This document shows, piece by piece, positions 17,386 through 25,887 of a stretch of 41,477 nucleotides of DNA (position 1 is its first letter; each line of letters begins with the position of its first letter). The position numbers were made by a program, and so were the translations under genes. The stretch covers positions 1-41,477 of the forward strand of contig CAMLRA010000019.1 in NCBI GenBank assembly GCA_946482325.1. The letters are read 5' to 3'. Source of the stretch: an uncultured Chromatiaceae bacterium (lineage in GTDB: Bacteria > Pseudomonadota > Gammaproteobacteria > Enterobacterales > Alteromonadaceae). A model generated the notes under the pieces. The model was not told where the DNA came from. It made no database searches and worked only from the letters and a program-made list of their open reading frames with translations.

Positions 17386-18600
17386 TTAGCCGTTAAACTT
17401 TTGCATCACCAGCGTGGCGTTGGTACCACCAAAACCAAAGCTGTTCGACATCACGGTGTTTAACGTCGCTGCGGTTGGCTTGGTGATGATGTTCAGGCCT
17501 TCAGCCGCCGCATCCAGCTCACCGATGTTGATAGACGGTGCAATAAAACCATGTTCCATCATCAGCAATGAATAAATCGCTTCGTGCACACCAGCTGCAC
17601 CCAGCGCATGACCGGTCATGGCTTTGGTTGCGCTGATCGCCGGGCTCTTACCGCCAAAGACCTGCTGAATAGCACCGAGTTCTTTGACGTCACCGACCGG
17701 CGTGCTGGTACCGTGGGTGTTCAGGTAATCAATAGGCGCTTTGACATCGGCCAGTGCCATTTGCATACAACGCACCGCGCCTTCACCGCTTGGCGCCACC
17801 ATGTCGTAACCATCTGAAGTCGCACCGTAACCGACCACTTCAGCATAAATTTTGGCGCCGCGGGCTAAGGCATGTTCCAGCTCTTCAATCACCAGAATAC
17901 CGCCGCCGCCGGAGATGACAAAACCGTCGCGGTTCGCATCATAAGTGCGTGAAGCCTGTGTTGGCGTTTCGTTGTATTTGCTCGATAAGGCGCCCATAGC
18001 GTCAAATTCCATCGCCAGCGTCCAGTGTACTTCTTCACCACCGCCGGCAAAAATCACGTCTTGTTTGCCCAGCTGGATCAGTTCCACTGCGTGACCGATA
18101 CAATGCGCGCTGGTGGCACAGGCAGAGCTGATTGAATAGTTCACGCCTTTGATTTCAAACGGGGTGGCCAGGCAGGCAGAACAAGTCGATGACATGGTTT
18201 TTGGCACCGCATAAGGGCCCACACGTTTGACACCTTTTTCGCGCAAAATGTCTGCAGCTTCAATTTGGGTTTTCGATGAAGCACCGCCAGAGCCCACGAC
18301 CAAGCCGGTACGTGGATTGGAGACTTGCTCTGGCGTTAAACCTGCATCTTCAATGGCCTGTGCCATGGAGATATACGCATAAGCAGCGGCGTCGCCCATA
18401 AAACGCAATGCCTTCCGGTCAATCAGAGCAGCAGTGTCAATGTTGATTTGACCCCAGACCTGAGAACGCAGCCCAAAATCGGCAAATTCCTGCGCAAAGC
18501 TGATACCGGAACGACCTTCCTGCAGGGAGGCCAATACTTCTGCTTTGTTATTACCGATACTTGAAACTATGCCCAATCCGGTGATTACCGCTCTTTTCAT
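17386..18600 (-). CDS. fabB: 3-oxoacyl-[acyl-carrier-protein] synthase I
   Basis: Elongating condensing enzyme of type II fatty-acid synthesis, needed after FabA to make unsaturated fatty acids. The 404-residue product (E. coli 406) has the Cys-His-His triad: Cys161 in [10 protein letters not shown], His296 in [11 protein letters not shown] and His331 in TGHALGAAG. The open frame runs 31 codons upstream into the promoter, but [10 protein letters not shown] with GGAG before it is the family start. As in E. coli it is divergent from mnmC. FabR-like and FadR-like sites upstream indicate control by membrane unsaturation. Confidence 0.96.
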   Translation of the reverse strand: MKRAVITGLGIVSSIGNNKAEVLASLQEGRSGISFAQEFADFGLRSQVWGQINIDTAALIDRKALRFMGDAAAYAYISMAQAIEDAGLTPEQVSNPRTGLVVGSGGASSKTQIEAADILREKGVKRVGPYAVPKTMSSTCSACLATPFEIKGVNYSISSACATSAHCIGHAVELIQLGKQDVIFAGGGEEVHWTLAMEFDAMGALSSKYNETPTQASRTYDANRDGFVISGGGGILVIEELEHALARGAKIYAEVVGYGATSDGYDMVAPSGEGAVRCMQMALADVKAPIDYLNTHGTSTPVGDVKELGAIQQVFGGKSPAISATKAMTGHALGAAGVHEAIYSLLMMEHGFIAPSINIGELDAAAEGLNIITKPTAATLNTVMSNSFGFGGTNATLVMQKFNG

Positions 18601-18635
18601 TCTGACTCCAGCGTAAAAAAATAGTGTTCGCGGCC

Positions 18636-18641
18636 ATTGTA
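18636..18641 (-). promoter_or_regulatory. -10 element of the fabB promoter
   Basis: TACAAT on the minus strand, 35 bases ahead of fabB. No good -35 lies at 16-18 bases; instead the FadR-like site occupies that position, which fits an activator-dependent promoter like those of E. coli fabA and fabB. Confidence 0.55.
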
Positions 18642-18657
18642 CGGGCTTTTTCCCGTC

Positions 18658-18674
18658 AACTGGTCCAATTTCAG
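18658..18674. promoter_or_regulatory. FadR-like operator at fabB
   Basis: AACTGGTCCAATTTCAG. The left half AACTGGTC is identical to one half of the 17-bp FadR consensus; the right half is degenerate. It lies about 17-33 bases upstream of the fabB -10, the place where FadR activates unsaturated fatty-acid genes in E. coli. Confidence 0.5.
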
Positions 18675-18690
18675 CGCACAGTTGTACACT
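18673..18690. promoter_or_regulatory. FabR-like operator at fabB
   Basis: AGCGCACAGTTGTACACT. Each half differs by one base from the AGCGTACA/TGTACGCT halves I recall for E. coli FabR sites at fabA and fabB. It overlaps the FadR-like site by 2 bases, and its TTGTAC is also the -35 of a candidate mnmC promoter. Confidence 0.6.
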
Positions 18691-18709
18691 CACCTGCTCA
18701 CACTATTAG
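18682..18709 (+). promoter_or_regulatory. Possible promoter for mnmC
   Basis: TTGTAC (18682-18687), 16 bases and TATTAG (18704-18709). The match is fair; the -35 lies inside the FabR-like site. Confidence 0.3.
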
Positions 18710-18777
18710 CCGCCAGCATGACAAACAAGTTAAAATGCGCTACTTACTGCAAATTTTTTTCTGATACGGGCCTGTTG

Positions 18778-20658
18778 ATGAGTCAGATCCAATCCGCCAC
18801 CTTGCGTTACAACGAACAAGGCACGCCGGTTTCTAATGTCTTTGATGATGTGTATTTTTCTAATGAAAGTGGCCTCGACGAGACGCAGTTTGTGTTTTTG
18901 CACAACAATCAGTTACCAGAACGCTGGCAGCAGCTGCCGAAACGTTGTTTTCATGTGATTGAAACCGGTTTTGGCACCGGGCTGAATTTTCTGGTGTGCT
19001 GGCAGGCTTTCCGGCAATTTCGTGCGGCACAGCCTGACGCCCCTTGTCAGCAACTGCATTTCTCAACTTTCGAGAAGTTCCCGTTAACTCTCAGTGATTT
19101 GACGCAGGCTTTAACCGCCTGGCCAACGTTGCAGCCGCTGGTCGCGGAGCTGTTAGCGCAGTATCCGCGGCCATTTGCCGGCTGTCACCGGCTGCAGTTT
19201 GATCAGGGCACTGTGACGCTGGATTTATGGCTTGGCGATATCAAAGACAATCTGCCGGCACTGCCGCTGTCGAACCGCGCCGATGCCTGGTTCTTGGATG
19301 GTTTTGCGCCCAGTAAAAACCCGGACATGTGGCAGGACAGTTTATTCGAAGGTATGGCGCGGTTAAGCGGCCCCGGTACTACAGTGGCGACTTTTACCAG
19401 TGCAGGCATCGTGCGGCGTGGCCTGCAAAGCGCCGGTTTTTTGGTAAAAAAAGTCAAAGGCTTTGGCCGTAAACGCGAGATGGCGGTGGGGGTTATCGCT
19501 ACAGAAGCACCAGCGTTGTCATCCGCACCAGCTGAAGACGTCGTCACGCTGGTCGGTGGTGGAATTGCTGCGATCCTCACCGCATTGGCGCTGGTGCAGC
19601 GCGGCCGTCAGGTGCTTTTGCTGTGTAAAGACGAAACCGTTGCATTGGGCGCCTCACATAACCGACAAGGTGCTTTGTACCCGCAGCTGCAAGCCAGTTT
19701 CAGCCCGGTGTCGCGTTTTCATGCCAGTGCTTATGGCTTTGCTTGTCGCCGCTACCGGGACTTATCCCGTCAATTTGATTTCCCTCACCAGTTTTGCGGC
19801 GTATTGACGTTAGCCTGCACCGAAGCTCTCGCGCTGCGCCAGCATAAAATCCAACAGGAAAGCGCGTGGCCGGCGGGCTTTTTTCAGGCACTGGACGCAA
19901 AAGGGTGCAGCACAGTGGCCGGCTTGCCGCTACCCTACAACGGGCTGTTTTACCCGGATGGTGGTTGGGTCGCACCGCAGCGTTTTTGTCAGGCGGCGCT
20001 GAACTGGTTGCAGCAACAACCCGGCTTTAGTTTTTATGCCAATACGGATGTGCAGGAGTTACATAGTGGCGACGATGGCTGGCAGCTGGTGACATCGACC
20101 GGCACGTTGCGGAGCCGTCAGCTGGTGCTGTGTAATGGTGTGGACCTCACGCAATTTACCCCCACCCAACATTTGCCACTCAATCAGGTGCGGGGTCAGG
20201 TGTCCCACGTGCAGGCTCCGCAAATGGCTGCACTTCGCACTGTGATTTGTCATCAGGGGTATATCACGCCGGCCGATACGGCAGAGTTTGTCGCTGAGCA
20301 TTGTGTGGGGGCGACTTTCGACCGGGACAATCGCAATACCATCAGCACTGCAGCAGACGACGCCGCCAACCTGGCTCTGGTCAATACAGTACTGCAGCAA
20401 CCTGCCTGGTTTACTGATGCGGCAGTAAAGTCAGCGAAAACCGGTCTTCGCGCTACGGTACCGGATCATCTGCCCATCGCCGGCGCAGTTGCCGAAAATT
20501 TATATGTGCTGGGTGGTCTTGGTGCCCGTGGCTTGTTGTTTGCGCCGTTATTAGCTGAGCAGCTTGCCGCAACACTGTGCCAGCAGCCGCTTGCACTGAG
20601 CGATGAATTGCAGCAACTGGTGAGTCCGGCCCGCTTTTTGAAGAAACGCGTGGTATAA
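18778..20658 (+). CDS. mnmC: Bifunctional tRNA mnm5s2U methyltransferase / FAD-dependent cmnm5s2U oxidoreductase
   Basis: Completes the wobble modification mnm5(s2)U34 started by MnmE-MnmG. The C-terminal FAD domain removes the carboxymethyl group and the N-terminal domain methylates with SAM. In the 626-residue product the SAM loop is ETGFGTGLNF (62-71), the family motif DGFAPSKNPDMW lies at 174-185 and the FAD dinucleotide fold VTLVGGGIAA starts near 256. Both domains are complete. The start at 18778 (MSQIQSATLRYNEQGTP) fits the family; the open frame continues upstream across the fabB operators. The ribosome binding site is weak. Confidence 0.93.
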   Translation: MSQIQSATLRYNEQGTPVSNVFDDVYFSNESGLDETQFVFLHNNQLPERWQQLPKRCFHVIETGFGTGLNFLVCWQAFRQFRAAQPDAPCQQLHFSTFEKFPLTLSDLTQALTAWPTLQPLVAELLAQYPRPFAGCHRLQFDQGTVTLDLWLGDIKDNLPALPLSNRADAWFLDGFAPSKNPDMWQDSLFEGMARLSGPGTTVATFTSAGIVRRGLQSAGFLVKKVKGFGRKREMAVGVIATEAPALSSAPAEDVVTLVGGGIAAILTALALVQRGRQVLLLCKDETVALGASHNRQGALYPQLQASFSPVSRFHASAYGFACRRYRDLSRQFDFPHQFCGVLTLACTEALALRQHKIQQESAWPAGFFQALDAKGCSTVAGLPLPYNGLFYPDGGWVAPQRFCQAALNWLQQQPGFSFYANTDVQELHSGDDGWQLVTSTGTLRSRQLVLCNGVDLTQFTPTQHLPLNQVRGQVSHVQAPQMAALRTVICHQGYITPADTAEFVAEHCVGATFDRDNRNTISTAADDAANLALVNTVLQQPAWFTDAAVKSAKTGLRATVPDHLPIAGAVAENLYVLGGLGARGLLFAPLLAEQLAATLCQQPLALSDELQQLVSPARFLKKRVV

Positions 20659-20662
20659 AACA

Positions 20663-20688
20663 AAAAGCCCTGACTGTTCAGGGCTTTT
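20663..20688. terminator. Bidirectional terminator between mnmC and motY
   Basis: Arms AAAAGCCCTGA (20663-20673) and TCAGGGCTTTT (20678-20688) around CTGT, flanked by A and T runs. It starts 5 bases after the mnmC stop and lies 20 bases from the motY stop. Confidence 0.9.
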
Positions 20689-20707
20689 ATTTGAGACTCG
20701 CAGAAAG

Positions 20708-21628
20708 TCAGAGCCGAGGTGCCTCCGCGCGCATCAGCTGCACCACAGCCCGACGGTTGGTGGCCCGGCCGCGTAAGGTGTCGTTTGGCGCCACATGGCG
20801 TTTTTCGCCGAAACCTTCAGTGCGGATCACTTTTTCATCAATCCCGGCACTGACTAAAAAAGCTTTTAAGGCCTTCGCTCTTTTGCGCGATAACTCGTCG
20901 TTGATCCAGCGTCCGCCATAACTGTCGGTATAAGTATCTATTTCAACCGCAGAAATCGCTTTGTCATGTTTCAGATACTCTGCGATTTGTGCTAACCGCG
21001 CTTCAGATTCCCGCGTCAGCGCGTCGCTGTTGCTTTGGTAATTCAGGACCGTCCGCGCAATATCGTCAAAAGTAAAACGCAACAAGCCGGCCATACAGGC
21101 ACTGAATTGCTGATAAGGCATGCCAAAATGGATGGGATTCAGCTGAGCGGCGATTTTGTCGTAAGGACTATGCCAGTCGTCAAAATAAAAGGTCGGACTG
21201 AAGCCCTGTTCCAGTTCGGTTAACATGGTCCAGGCTTGCTGTTTTGGTAAGTCGCCATCAAATTGTTTTAACAGCTTCATATCCGCCAATGCTTTGGCTT
21301 GCTCACCGGCCCGCCAGCTCGGCGGTATTGACAACACTTCGGCCAGACTGTAACCGTCGGGCTGACGTTGCATTTTCAGCTGAAACAATAAATTAGACTC
21401 TTTACTGGCTGTGCTGACAAAACGAGCTTCACCAAATTGCGGAATCGCATGCACCAGTTCGCAGCGCAGGGCCGTCGCCGTTTTCACCGACCAGGCGGAA
21501 TTATCTAAAGTGGCAGCATATTGCCGCACTTGTTGCCGCATATCTTGCCGGCTCATTGCCGCTTCACTGGCGCTGTTCAGTAACAGCGCACAGCACAAAG
21601 AACCTAGTTTTATGGCTGTATTCATCAT
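20708..21628 (-). CDS. motY: Flagellar T-ring protein MotY
   Basis: Periplasmic component of the T ring that anchors stator units around the polar flagellar motor in Vibrio, Shewanella and Pseudomonas. The 306-residue product has a signal peptide (about 1-24), the MotY-specific N-terminal domain (ATLDNSAWSV, LLFQLKMQR, PPSWRAGEQA, FYFDDWHSP) and a C-terminal OmpA-like peptidoglycan-binding domain (about 185-300; TYTDSYGG, ELSRKRAKALKAFL, GFGEKRHVAPN). Two ATG codons are adjacent at the start and neither has a clear ribosome binding site. It is divergent from rnt, an arrangement I recall from other Alteromonadales. It implies a flagellated cell. Confidence 0.88.
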   Translation of the reverse strand: MMNTAIKLGSLCCALLLNSASEAAMSRQDMRQQVRQYAATLDNSAWSVKTATALRCELVHAIPQFGEARFVSTASKESNLLFQLKMQRQPDGYSLAEVLSIPPSWRAGEQAKALADMKLLKQFDGDLPKQQAWTMLTELEQGFSPTFYFDDWHSPYDKIAAQLNPIHFGMPYQQFSACMAGLLRFTFDDIARTVLNYQSNSDALTRESEARLAQIAEYLKHDKAISAVEIDTYTDSYGGRWINDELSRKRAKALKAFLVSAGIDEKVIRTEGFGEKRHVAPNDTLRGRATNRRAVVQLMRAEAPRL

Positions 21629-21788
21629 TCAGTGACCAATTAACTACTGATTTTACAAGCACTTCGCCTGCAAATCTGTTGATGTTGTTTGTCTGCACAT
21701 CACCGCAAACCACACACCACAGCACCTTCGCTGTCAAAACAATTAGCAAAGCTTATGCCGACGGCAAGACGAGTGGCATTTTTTTTGG

Positions 21789-21794
21789 CATACT
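21789..21794 (+). promoter_or_regulatory. Possible -10 element for rnt
   Basis: CATACT preceded by TGG, about 30 bases ahead of the rnt start. No good -35 is seen. The 196-base motY-rnt gap holds no other signal I can name. Confidence 0.25.
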
Positions 21795-21824
21795 GCGGCT
21801 CTTTTTTCTGACTGAATGCGGTTC

Positions 21825-22493
21825 ATGAGCCAGCCTACCACTTTATTTGCCCAACGTTTTCGTGGCTATTACCCGGTTGTGATCGACGTCGAAACAGCCG
21901 GTTTTAATGCCCAGACAGATGCTCTGTTAGAAATTGCCGCCTGCACGCTAAAAATGGACGAGCAAGGTTTTCTCAGCATTGATCAGACGGTGCATTTTCA
22001 TGTGGAGCCGTTCGAAGGTGCGGTGCTTAATCCAAGTTCTCTGGCCTTTAATGGCATCGACCCCTATAACCCGCTGCGTGGCGCTGTGCATGAACGGGAA
22101 GCGCTGACAGAAATGTTTAAAGTGGTGCGTAAAGGCCAGAAAGATGCAGGCTGCCAGCGCGCGGTGCTGGTTGCCCACAATGCGGCTTTTGATCAGGGTT
22201 TTGTCAACGCAGCGGTCGAACGCAATAATATCAAACGGTCACCCTTCCACGCCTTTGTGTCTTTTGACACCACCACGCTGGCTGCACTGGCACTGGGTCA
22301 AACTGTGCTGGCCAAAGCCTGTCAGGCCGCCGGCATCCCATTTGACGGCAAAGAGGCACACAGTGCGTTGTATGACACAGAAAGAACCGCAGAGTTATTT
22401 TGCCATATCGTCAACCGCTGGCAGACACTTGGCGGCTGGCCGCCACCGTTTCTGGATACCGACACCGAAGCGCAGGACGCCGAAACCGAATAA
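21825..22493 (+). CDS. rnt: Ribonuclease T
   Basis: DEDDh 3'-5' exonuclease that trims tRNA and 5S/23S rRNA 3' ends and removes the terminal A of tRNA. The 222-residue product has Asp21 and Glu23 in [10 protein letters not shown], an Asp in [11 protein letters not shown], and the His and Asp of [12 protein letters not shown]. An in-frame ATG three codons upstream (21816) is an alternative start; neither has a strong ribosome binding site. I chose MSQPTT by alignment with the E. coli start. Confidence 0.95.
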   Translation: MSQPTTLFAQRFRGYYPVVIDVETAGFNAQTDALLEIAACTLKMDEQGFLSIDQTVHFHVEPFEGAVLNPSSLAFNGIDPYNPLRGAVHEREALTEMFKVVRKGQKDAGCQRAVLVAHNAAFDQGFVNAAVERNNIKRSPFHAFVSFDTTTLAALALGQTVLAKACQAAGIPFDGKEAHSALYDTERTAELFCHIVNRWQTLGGWPPPFLDTDTEAQDAETE

Positions 22494-22504
22494 CCTGCAT
22501 AAAC

Positions 22505-22530
22505 AACAAAACCGCCGCGGCGGTTTTGTT
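22505..22530. terminator. Bidirectional terminator between rnt and grxD
   Basis: A fully palindromic 26-base element: AACAAAACCGCC, central GC, GGCGGTTTTGTT. It lies 11 bases after the rnt stop and 17 bases from the grxD stop. Confidence 0.9.
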
Positions 22531-22547
22531 TTATCAGCAATAGAAAA

Positions 22548-22889
22548 TTATTCTGCGCTGTCGTCTTTTTTGTACTTGGCTGCCGTTTCTTTAATCAGCG
22601 GTTGTAATTCACCGCGCTGGAACATTTCCAGCATAATGTCACAACCCCCAATCAGTTCACCTTCAACCCACAGCTGCGGGAAAGTTGGCCAGTTGGCGTA
22701 TGCCGGTAACTCAGCGCGGATATCCGGGTTTTGCAGAATATCTACAAAGGCAAACGGCTCACCACAAGCAATCAGAGCTTGTGAAGCCTGGGCGGAAAAA
22801 CCACAGCTTGGCAGTTTTGGCGAACCTTTCATGTAAATGATGATTGGGTTATCCGCCAGTTGTTGTTTGATTTTGTCGATAGTTTCCAT
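22548..22889 (-). CDS. grxD: Monothiol glutaredoxin Grx4
   Basis: Binds a [2Fe-2S] cluster as a dimer with glutathione, often with BolA, and takes part in iron-sulfur delivery and iron sensing. The 113-residue product carries the monothiol CGFS site at 29-32, WPTFPQLWVEGELIGG (cis-Pro and GSH-binding segment) and GGCDI. The start METIDKI has AGAGG upstream; the open frame continues 29 codons further but into the promoter. It is convergent with rnt. Confidence 0.96.
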   Translation of the reverse strand: METIDKIKQQLADNPIIIYMKGSPKLPSCGFSAQASQALIACGEPFAFVDILQNPDIRAELPAYANWPTFPQLWVEGELIGGCDIMLEMFQRGELQPLIKETAAKYKKDDSAE

Positions 22890-22923
22890 CAGGACCTCTG
22901 CAGGAGCGCTAAAAATTTGCCAC

Positions 22924-22932
22924 ATTTTACCA
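22924..22932 (-). promoter_or_regulatory. Extended -10 promoter of grxD
   Basis: TGG followed by TAAAAT on the minus strand, 35 bases ahead of grxD. The -35 is poor, as often with extended -10 promoters. Confidence 0.5.
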
Positions 22933-23052
22933 AAGGAATTGTCTGTCGCCACTTGAGATCTGCCAATTTGCCCCAAAAACTCTGGCTGCAGAACAAAACC
23001 TCAACGCGAGGCTGACCATCGGGTATTTATGCAGACAATCCGCTGGTAAAAC

Positions 23053-23081
23053 TTGAGTAATTCACTCGGGTTTTGTAGTCT
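23053..23081 (+). promoter_or_regulatory. Putative promoter of sodB
   Basis: TTGAGT (23053-23058), 17 bases and TAGTCT (23076-23081), about 40 bases ahead of sodB. The short inverted repeat GAGT-AATTC-ACTC overlaps the -35 and could be an operator. No clear Fur box was recognised. Confidence 0.4.
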
Positions 23082-23123
23082 ACGCGATGCAGAACCACTA
23101 AACAACGCCGATGGAGAAATAGA

Positions 23124-23708
23124 ATGGCTTTTGAATTACCAGCATTACCATATGCTAAAGACGCTTTAGCACCGCACATTTCCGCTGAAACTCTGGAATT
23201 CCACCATGGCAAGCACCACAACGCTTACGTGGTCAAACTGAACTCATTGATTGAAGGCACAGCGTTTGCCGGCAAATCACTGGAAGACATCATCAAAACT
23301 TCAGAAGGCCCTGTGTTCAACAACGCGGCACAAATCTGGAACCACACTTTCTACTGGCACTGCCTGTCACCACAAGGTGGCGGTGAGCCAACAGGCGCCT
23401 TAGCGGACGCGATCAATGCCAAATGGGGTTCATTCGCAGCATTCCAGACTGCGTTCAACGACAAAGCAGTGAACAACTTCGGTTCAAGCTGGACCTGGTT
23501 AGTCAAAAAGGCCGACGGCACGCTGGATATCGTCAACACGTCAAACGCCGGCACGCCGCTGACCGACAGCAGCGTAACTGCACTGCTGACCGTTGACCTG
23601 TGGGAACACGCCTATTACATCGACTTCCGTAATGCCCGCCCAACTTACCTGAACGCCTTCTGGGCTCTGGTTAACTGGCAATTCGCCAGCGCGAACTTCG
23701 CGAAGTAA
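23124..23708 (+). CDS. sodB: Iron superoxide dismutase
   Basis: Cytoplasmic enzyme converting superoxide to oxygen and peroxide. The 194-residue product (E. coli 193) has metal ligands His27, His74, Asp158 and His162 (DLWEHAYY). The Gln in NNAAQIWNHTFYW (residue 70) and the overall signature favour iron over manganese. GGAGA precedes the ATG. It is monocistronic with a strong terminator. Confidence 0.96.
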   Translation: MAFELPALPYAKDALAPHISAETLEFHHGKHHNAYVVKLNSLIEGTAFAGKSLEDIIKTSEGPVFNNAAQIWNHTFYWHCLSPQGGGEPTGALADAINAKWGSFAAFQTAFNDKAVNNFGSSWTWLVKKADGTLDIVNTSNAGTPLTDSSVTALLTVDLWEHAYYIDFRNARPTYLNAFWALVNWQFASANFAK

Positions 23709-23728
23709 CGATTCCTTGCCAGTTACTG

Positions 23729-23753
23729 AAAACCCGGCTTTTGCCGGGTTTTT
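23729..23753 (+). terminator. Terminator of sodB
   Basis: Arms AAAACCCGGC (23729-23738) and GCCGGGTTTT (23743-23752) around TTTT, followed by TCTTTT. The same 24-base hairpin, in the opposite orientation, ends htpG at 35380-35403. Confidence 0.92.
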
Positions 23754-23940
23754 CTTTTCCATCTGCCCCGCCCATTTGCCCGTAATGCTGAACTACGCTT
23801 AGCGCAGCGAATCAAACAGGCAAATGTATCTCGTCGAAAATTGCTGAAAATTCTTGTAATTAGAGCGGCGAGTTCATTTTTTCCTGTCTAACCTTTAATT
23901 GCGACCCGTTTTTTTATGAGTTTGTTTGTGGAGGTGCATG

Positions 23941-25863
23941 ATGGGCATTTTTGAGCACTACAAGTCTCGTTACGAAGCAGCACGCGAAGAGGAGTACAGC
24001 ATTTCGGAGTATCTCCAGCTGTGCAAAAACGACAAAAGTTGTTATGCCAGCGCGGCCGAGCGGTTGCTGATGGCAATAGGTCAGCCGGAACTGATCGATA
24101 CTGCGCAAGACCCTAAACTCAGCCGGTTATTTTCCAACCGCGTCATCGCCCGCTATCCGGCGTTCTCCGAATTTTACGGTATGGAAGACGCAGTAGAGCA
24201 AATCGTTTCTTACCTGAAACACTCTGCTCAGGGCCTTGAAGAACGCAAGCAAATTCTGTACTTGCTCGGCCCGGTCGGCGGCGGTAAATCTTCGCTGGCC
24301 GAGAAACTCAAGTCTTTAATGCAACAAGTGCCGATTTATTACCTGAAAGGTTCACCGGTGTACGATCACCCGCTGTGCCTGTTCGATTTACAAGAGGACG
24401 GCAATATCCTGCAACAGGAATATGGCATTCCAAAACGCTATCTGAAAACCATTATGTCGCCCTGGGCCAGCAAACGGTTGCACGAATTTAACGGCGATAT
24501 CAGCCAGTTCCGCGTGGTGAAAAAGTATCCTTCGATTCTGGACCAGGTGGCCATCGCGAAGACTGAACCTGGTGATGAAAACAATCAGGATATCGCTTCG
24601 CTGGTCGGCAAAGTCGACATCCGCATGCTGGAACATTTTGCTCAAAACGACCCGGATGCTTACAGCTATTCCGGCGCTTTGTGTCGCGCCAATCAGGGCC
24701 TGATGGAATTCGTCGAAATGTTTAAAGCGCCGATCAAAGTGCTGCATCCACTGCTGACTGCAACACAGGAAGGCAATTACAACGGCACTGAAGGGCTTGC
24801 CGCGCTGCCATTTGAAGGCATTATCCTGGCGCACAGCAATGAGTCTGAATGGCAGACTTTCCGCAATAACAAAAACAATGAGGCCTTTCTCGACCGGGTT
24901 TATATTGTCAAAGTGCCTTATTGTCTGCGGGTATCGGAAGAAGTGCGGATCTACGAAAAACTGCTGGAGCACAGTGAGCTGAAAACCGCGCCCTGCGCCC
25001 CAGGCACTCTGACCTCACTGGCGCAGTTTGCTGTGCTGTCCCGGCTGAAAAATCCGGAAAACTCCAGCATGTATTCCAAAATGCGCGTCTACGATGGTGA
25101 AAGCCTGAAAGACACAGATCCCAAAGCCAAATCCTATCAGGAGTATCGTGACTACGCCGGCGTTGACGAAGGCATGACCGGCTTGTCGACCCGCTTTGCT
25201 TTTAAAATTCTATCCCGGGTCTTTAACTTTGATACCACTGAAGTAGCCGCGAATCCGGTGCACCTGTTTTATGTGCTGGAACAACAAATTGAACGGGAAC
25301 AATTCCCCGCTGATGTCGCTGAGCGTTATCTGGAGCATCTAAAAGGCTATTTGATCCCGAAATACGTCGAGTTTATCGGTAAAGAAATTCAAACAGCATA
25401 CTTAGAAAGTTACTCGGAGTATGGACAAAACATCTTCGATCGTTACGTGATCTATGCCGATTTCTGGATCCAGGACCAGGAATACCGCGACCCGGAAACT
25501 GGTCAGCTGTTTGACCGCGCCGCGCTCAATGCTGAACTGGAAAAAATTGAAAAGCCAGCCGGCATCAGCAATCCAAAAGATTTCCGTAATGAAATCGTCA
25601 ACTTTGTCCTGCGCGCAAAAGCGAAAAACAACGGTAAAAATCCGACCTGGACCAGCTATGAAAAGCTGCGTACTGTCATTGAGAAAAAAATGTTCTCCAG
25701 CACCGAAGAGCTGCTGCCGGTGATTTCGTTTAATGCCAAAACCTCGACTGATGACCAGAAGAAACACGACGATTTTGTCGATCGGATGATGGAAAAAGGC
25801 TATACGCGCAAACAAGTCCGTTTGTTGTCTGAGTGGTACCTGCGGGTCCGGAAGTCACAATGA
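23941..25863 (+). CDS. prkA: PrkA/YeaG family serine protein kinase
   Basis: A 640-residue protein (E. coli YeaG 644) with an N-terminal AAA-like domain (Walker A GPVGGGKS at 110-117) and a C-terminal PrkA kinase-like domain. YeaG has protein kinase activity in vitro; in E. coli it acts in adaptation to sustained nitrogen starvation and stationary phase. The ribosome binding site is unusually strong (GGAGGTG). An ATG at 23938 immediately precedes the chosen one and could also be used. yeaH and spoVR follow at 24 and 15 bases, so it is a three-gene operon. No clear sigma-54 or sigma-S promoter was identified in the 187 bases after the sodB terminator. Confidence 0.95.
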   Translation: MGIFEHYKSRYEAAREEEYSISEYLQLCKNDKSCYASAAERLLMAIGQPELIDTAQDPKLSRLFSNRVIARYPAFSEFYGMEDAVEQIVSYLKHSAQGLEERKQILYLLGPVGGGKSSLAEKLKSLMQQVPIYYLKGSPVYDHPLCLFDLQEDGNILQQEYGIPKRYLKTIMSPWASKRLHEFNGDISQFRVVKKYPSILDQVAIAKTEPGDENNQDIASLVGKVDIRMLEHFAQNDPDAYSYSGALCRANQGLMEFVEMFKAPIKVLHPLLTATQEGNYNGTEGLAALPFEGIILAHSNESEWQTFRNNKNNEAFLDRVYIVKVPYCLRVSEEVRIYEKLLEHSELKTAPCAPGTLTSLAQFAVLSRLKNPENSSMYSKMRVYDGESLKDTDPKAKSYQEYRDYAGVDEGMTGLSTRFAFKILSRVFNFDTTEVAANPVHLFYVLEQQIEREQFPADVAERYLEHLKGYLIPKYVEFIGKEIQTAYLESYSEYGQNIFDRYVIYADFWIQDQEYRDPETGQLFDRAALNAELEKIEKPAGISNPKDFRNEIVNFVLRAKAKNNGKNPTWTSYEKLRTVIEKKMFSSTEELLPVISFNAKTSTDDQKKHDDFVDRMMEKGYTRKQVRLLSEWYLRVRKSQ

Positions 25864-25887
25864 GTTGGGGGTTGAGCCGGAGGCAAT

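Noticed and set aside
18637..18777. Upstream extension of the mnmC frame by 47 codons
   Set aside because: It runs through the fabB promoter and operators and is unlike the MnmC family start.
21629..21824. Sigma-28 (FliA) promoter for motY
   Set aside because: I looked for TAAA-N15-GCCGATAA on the minus strand and found no acceptable match.
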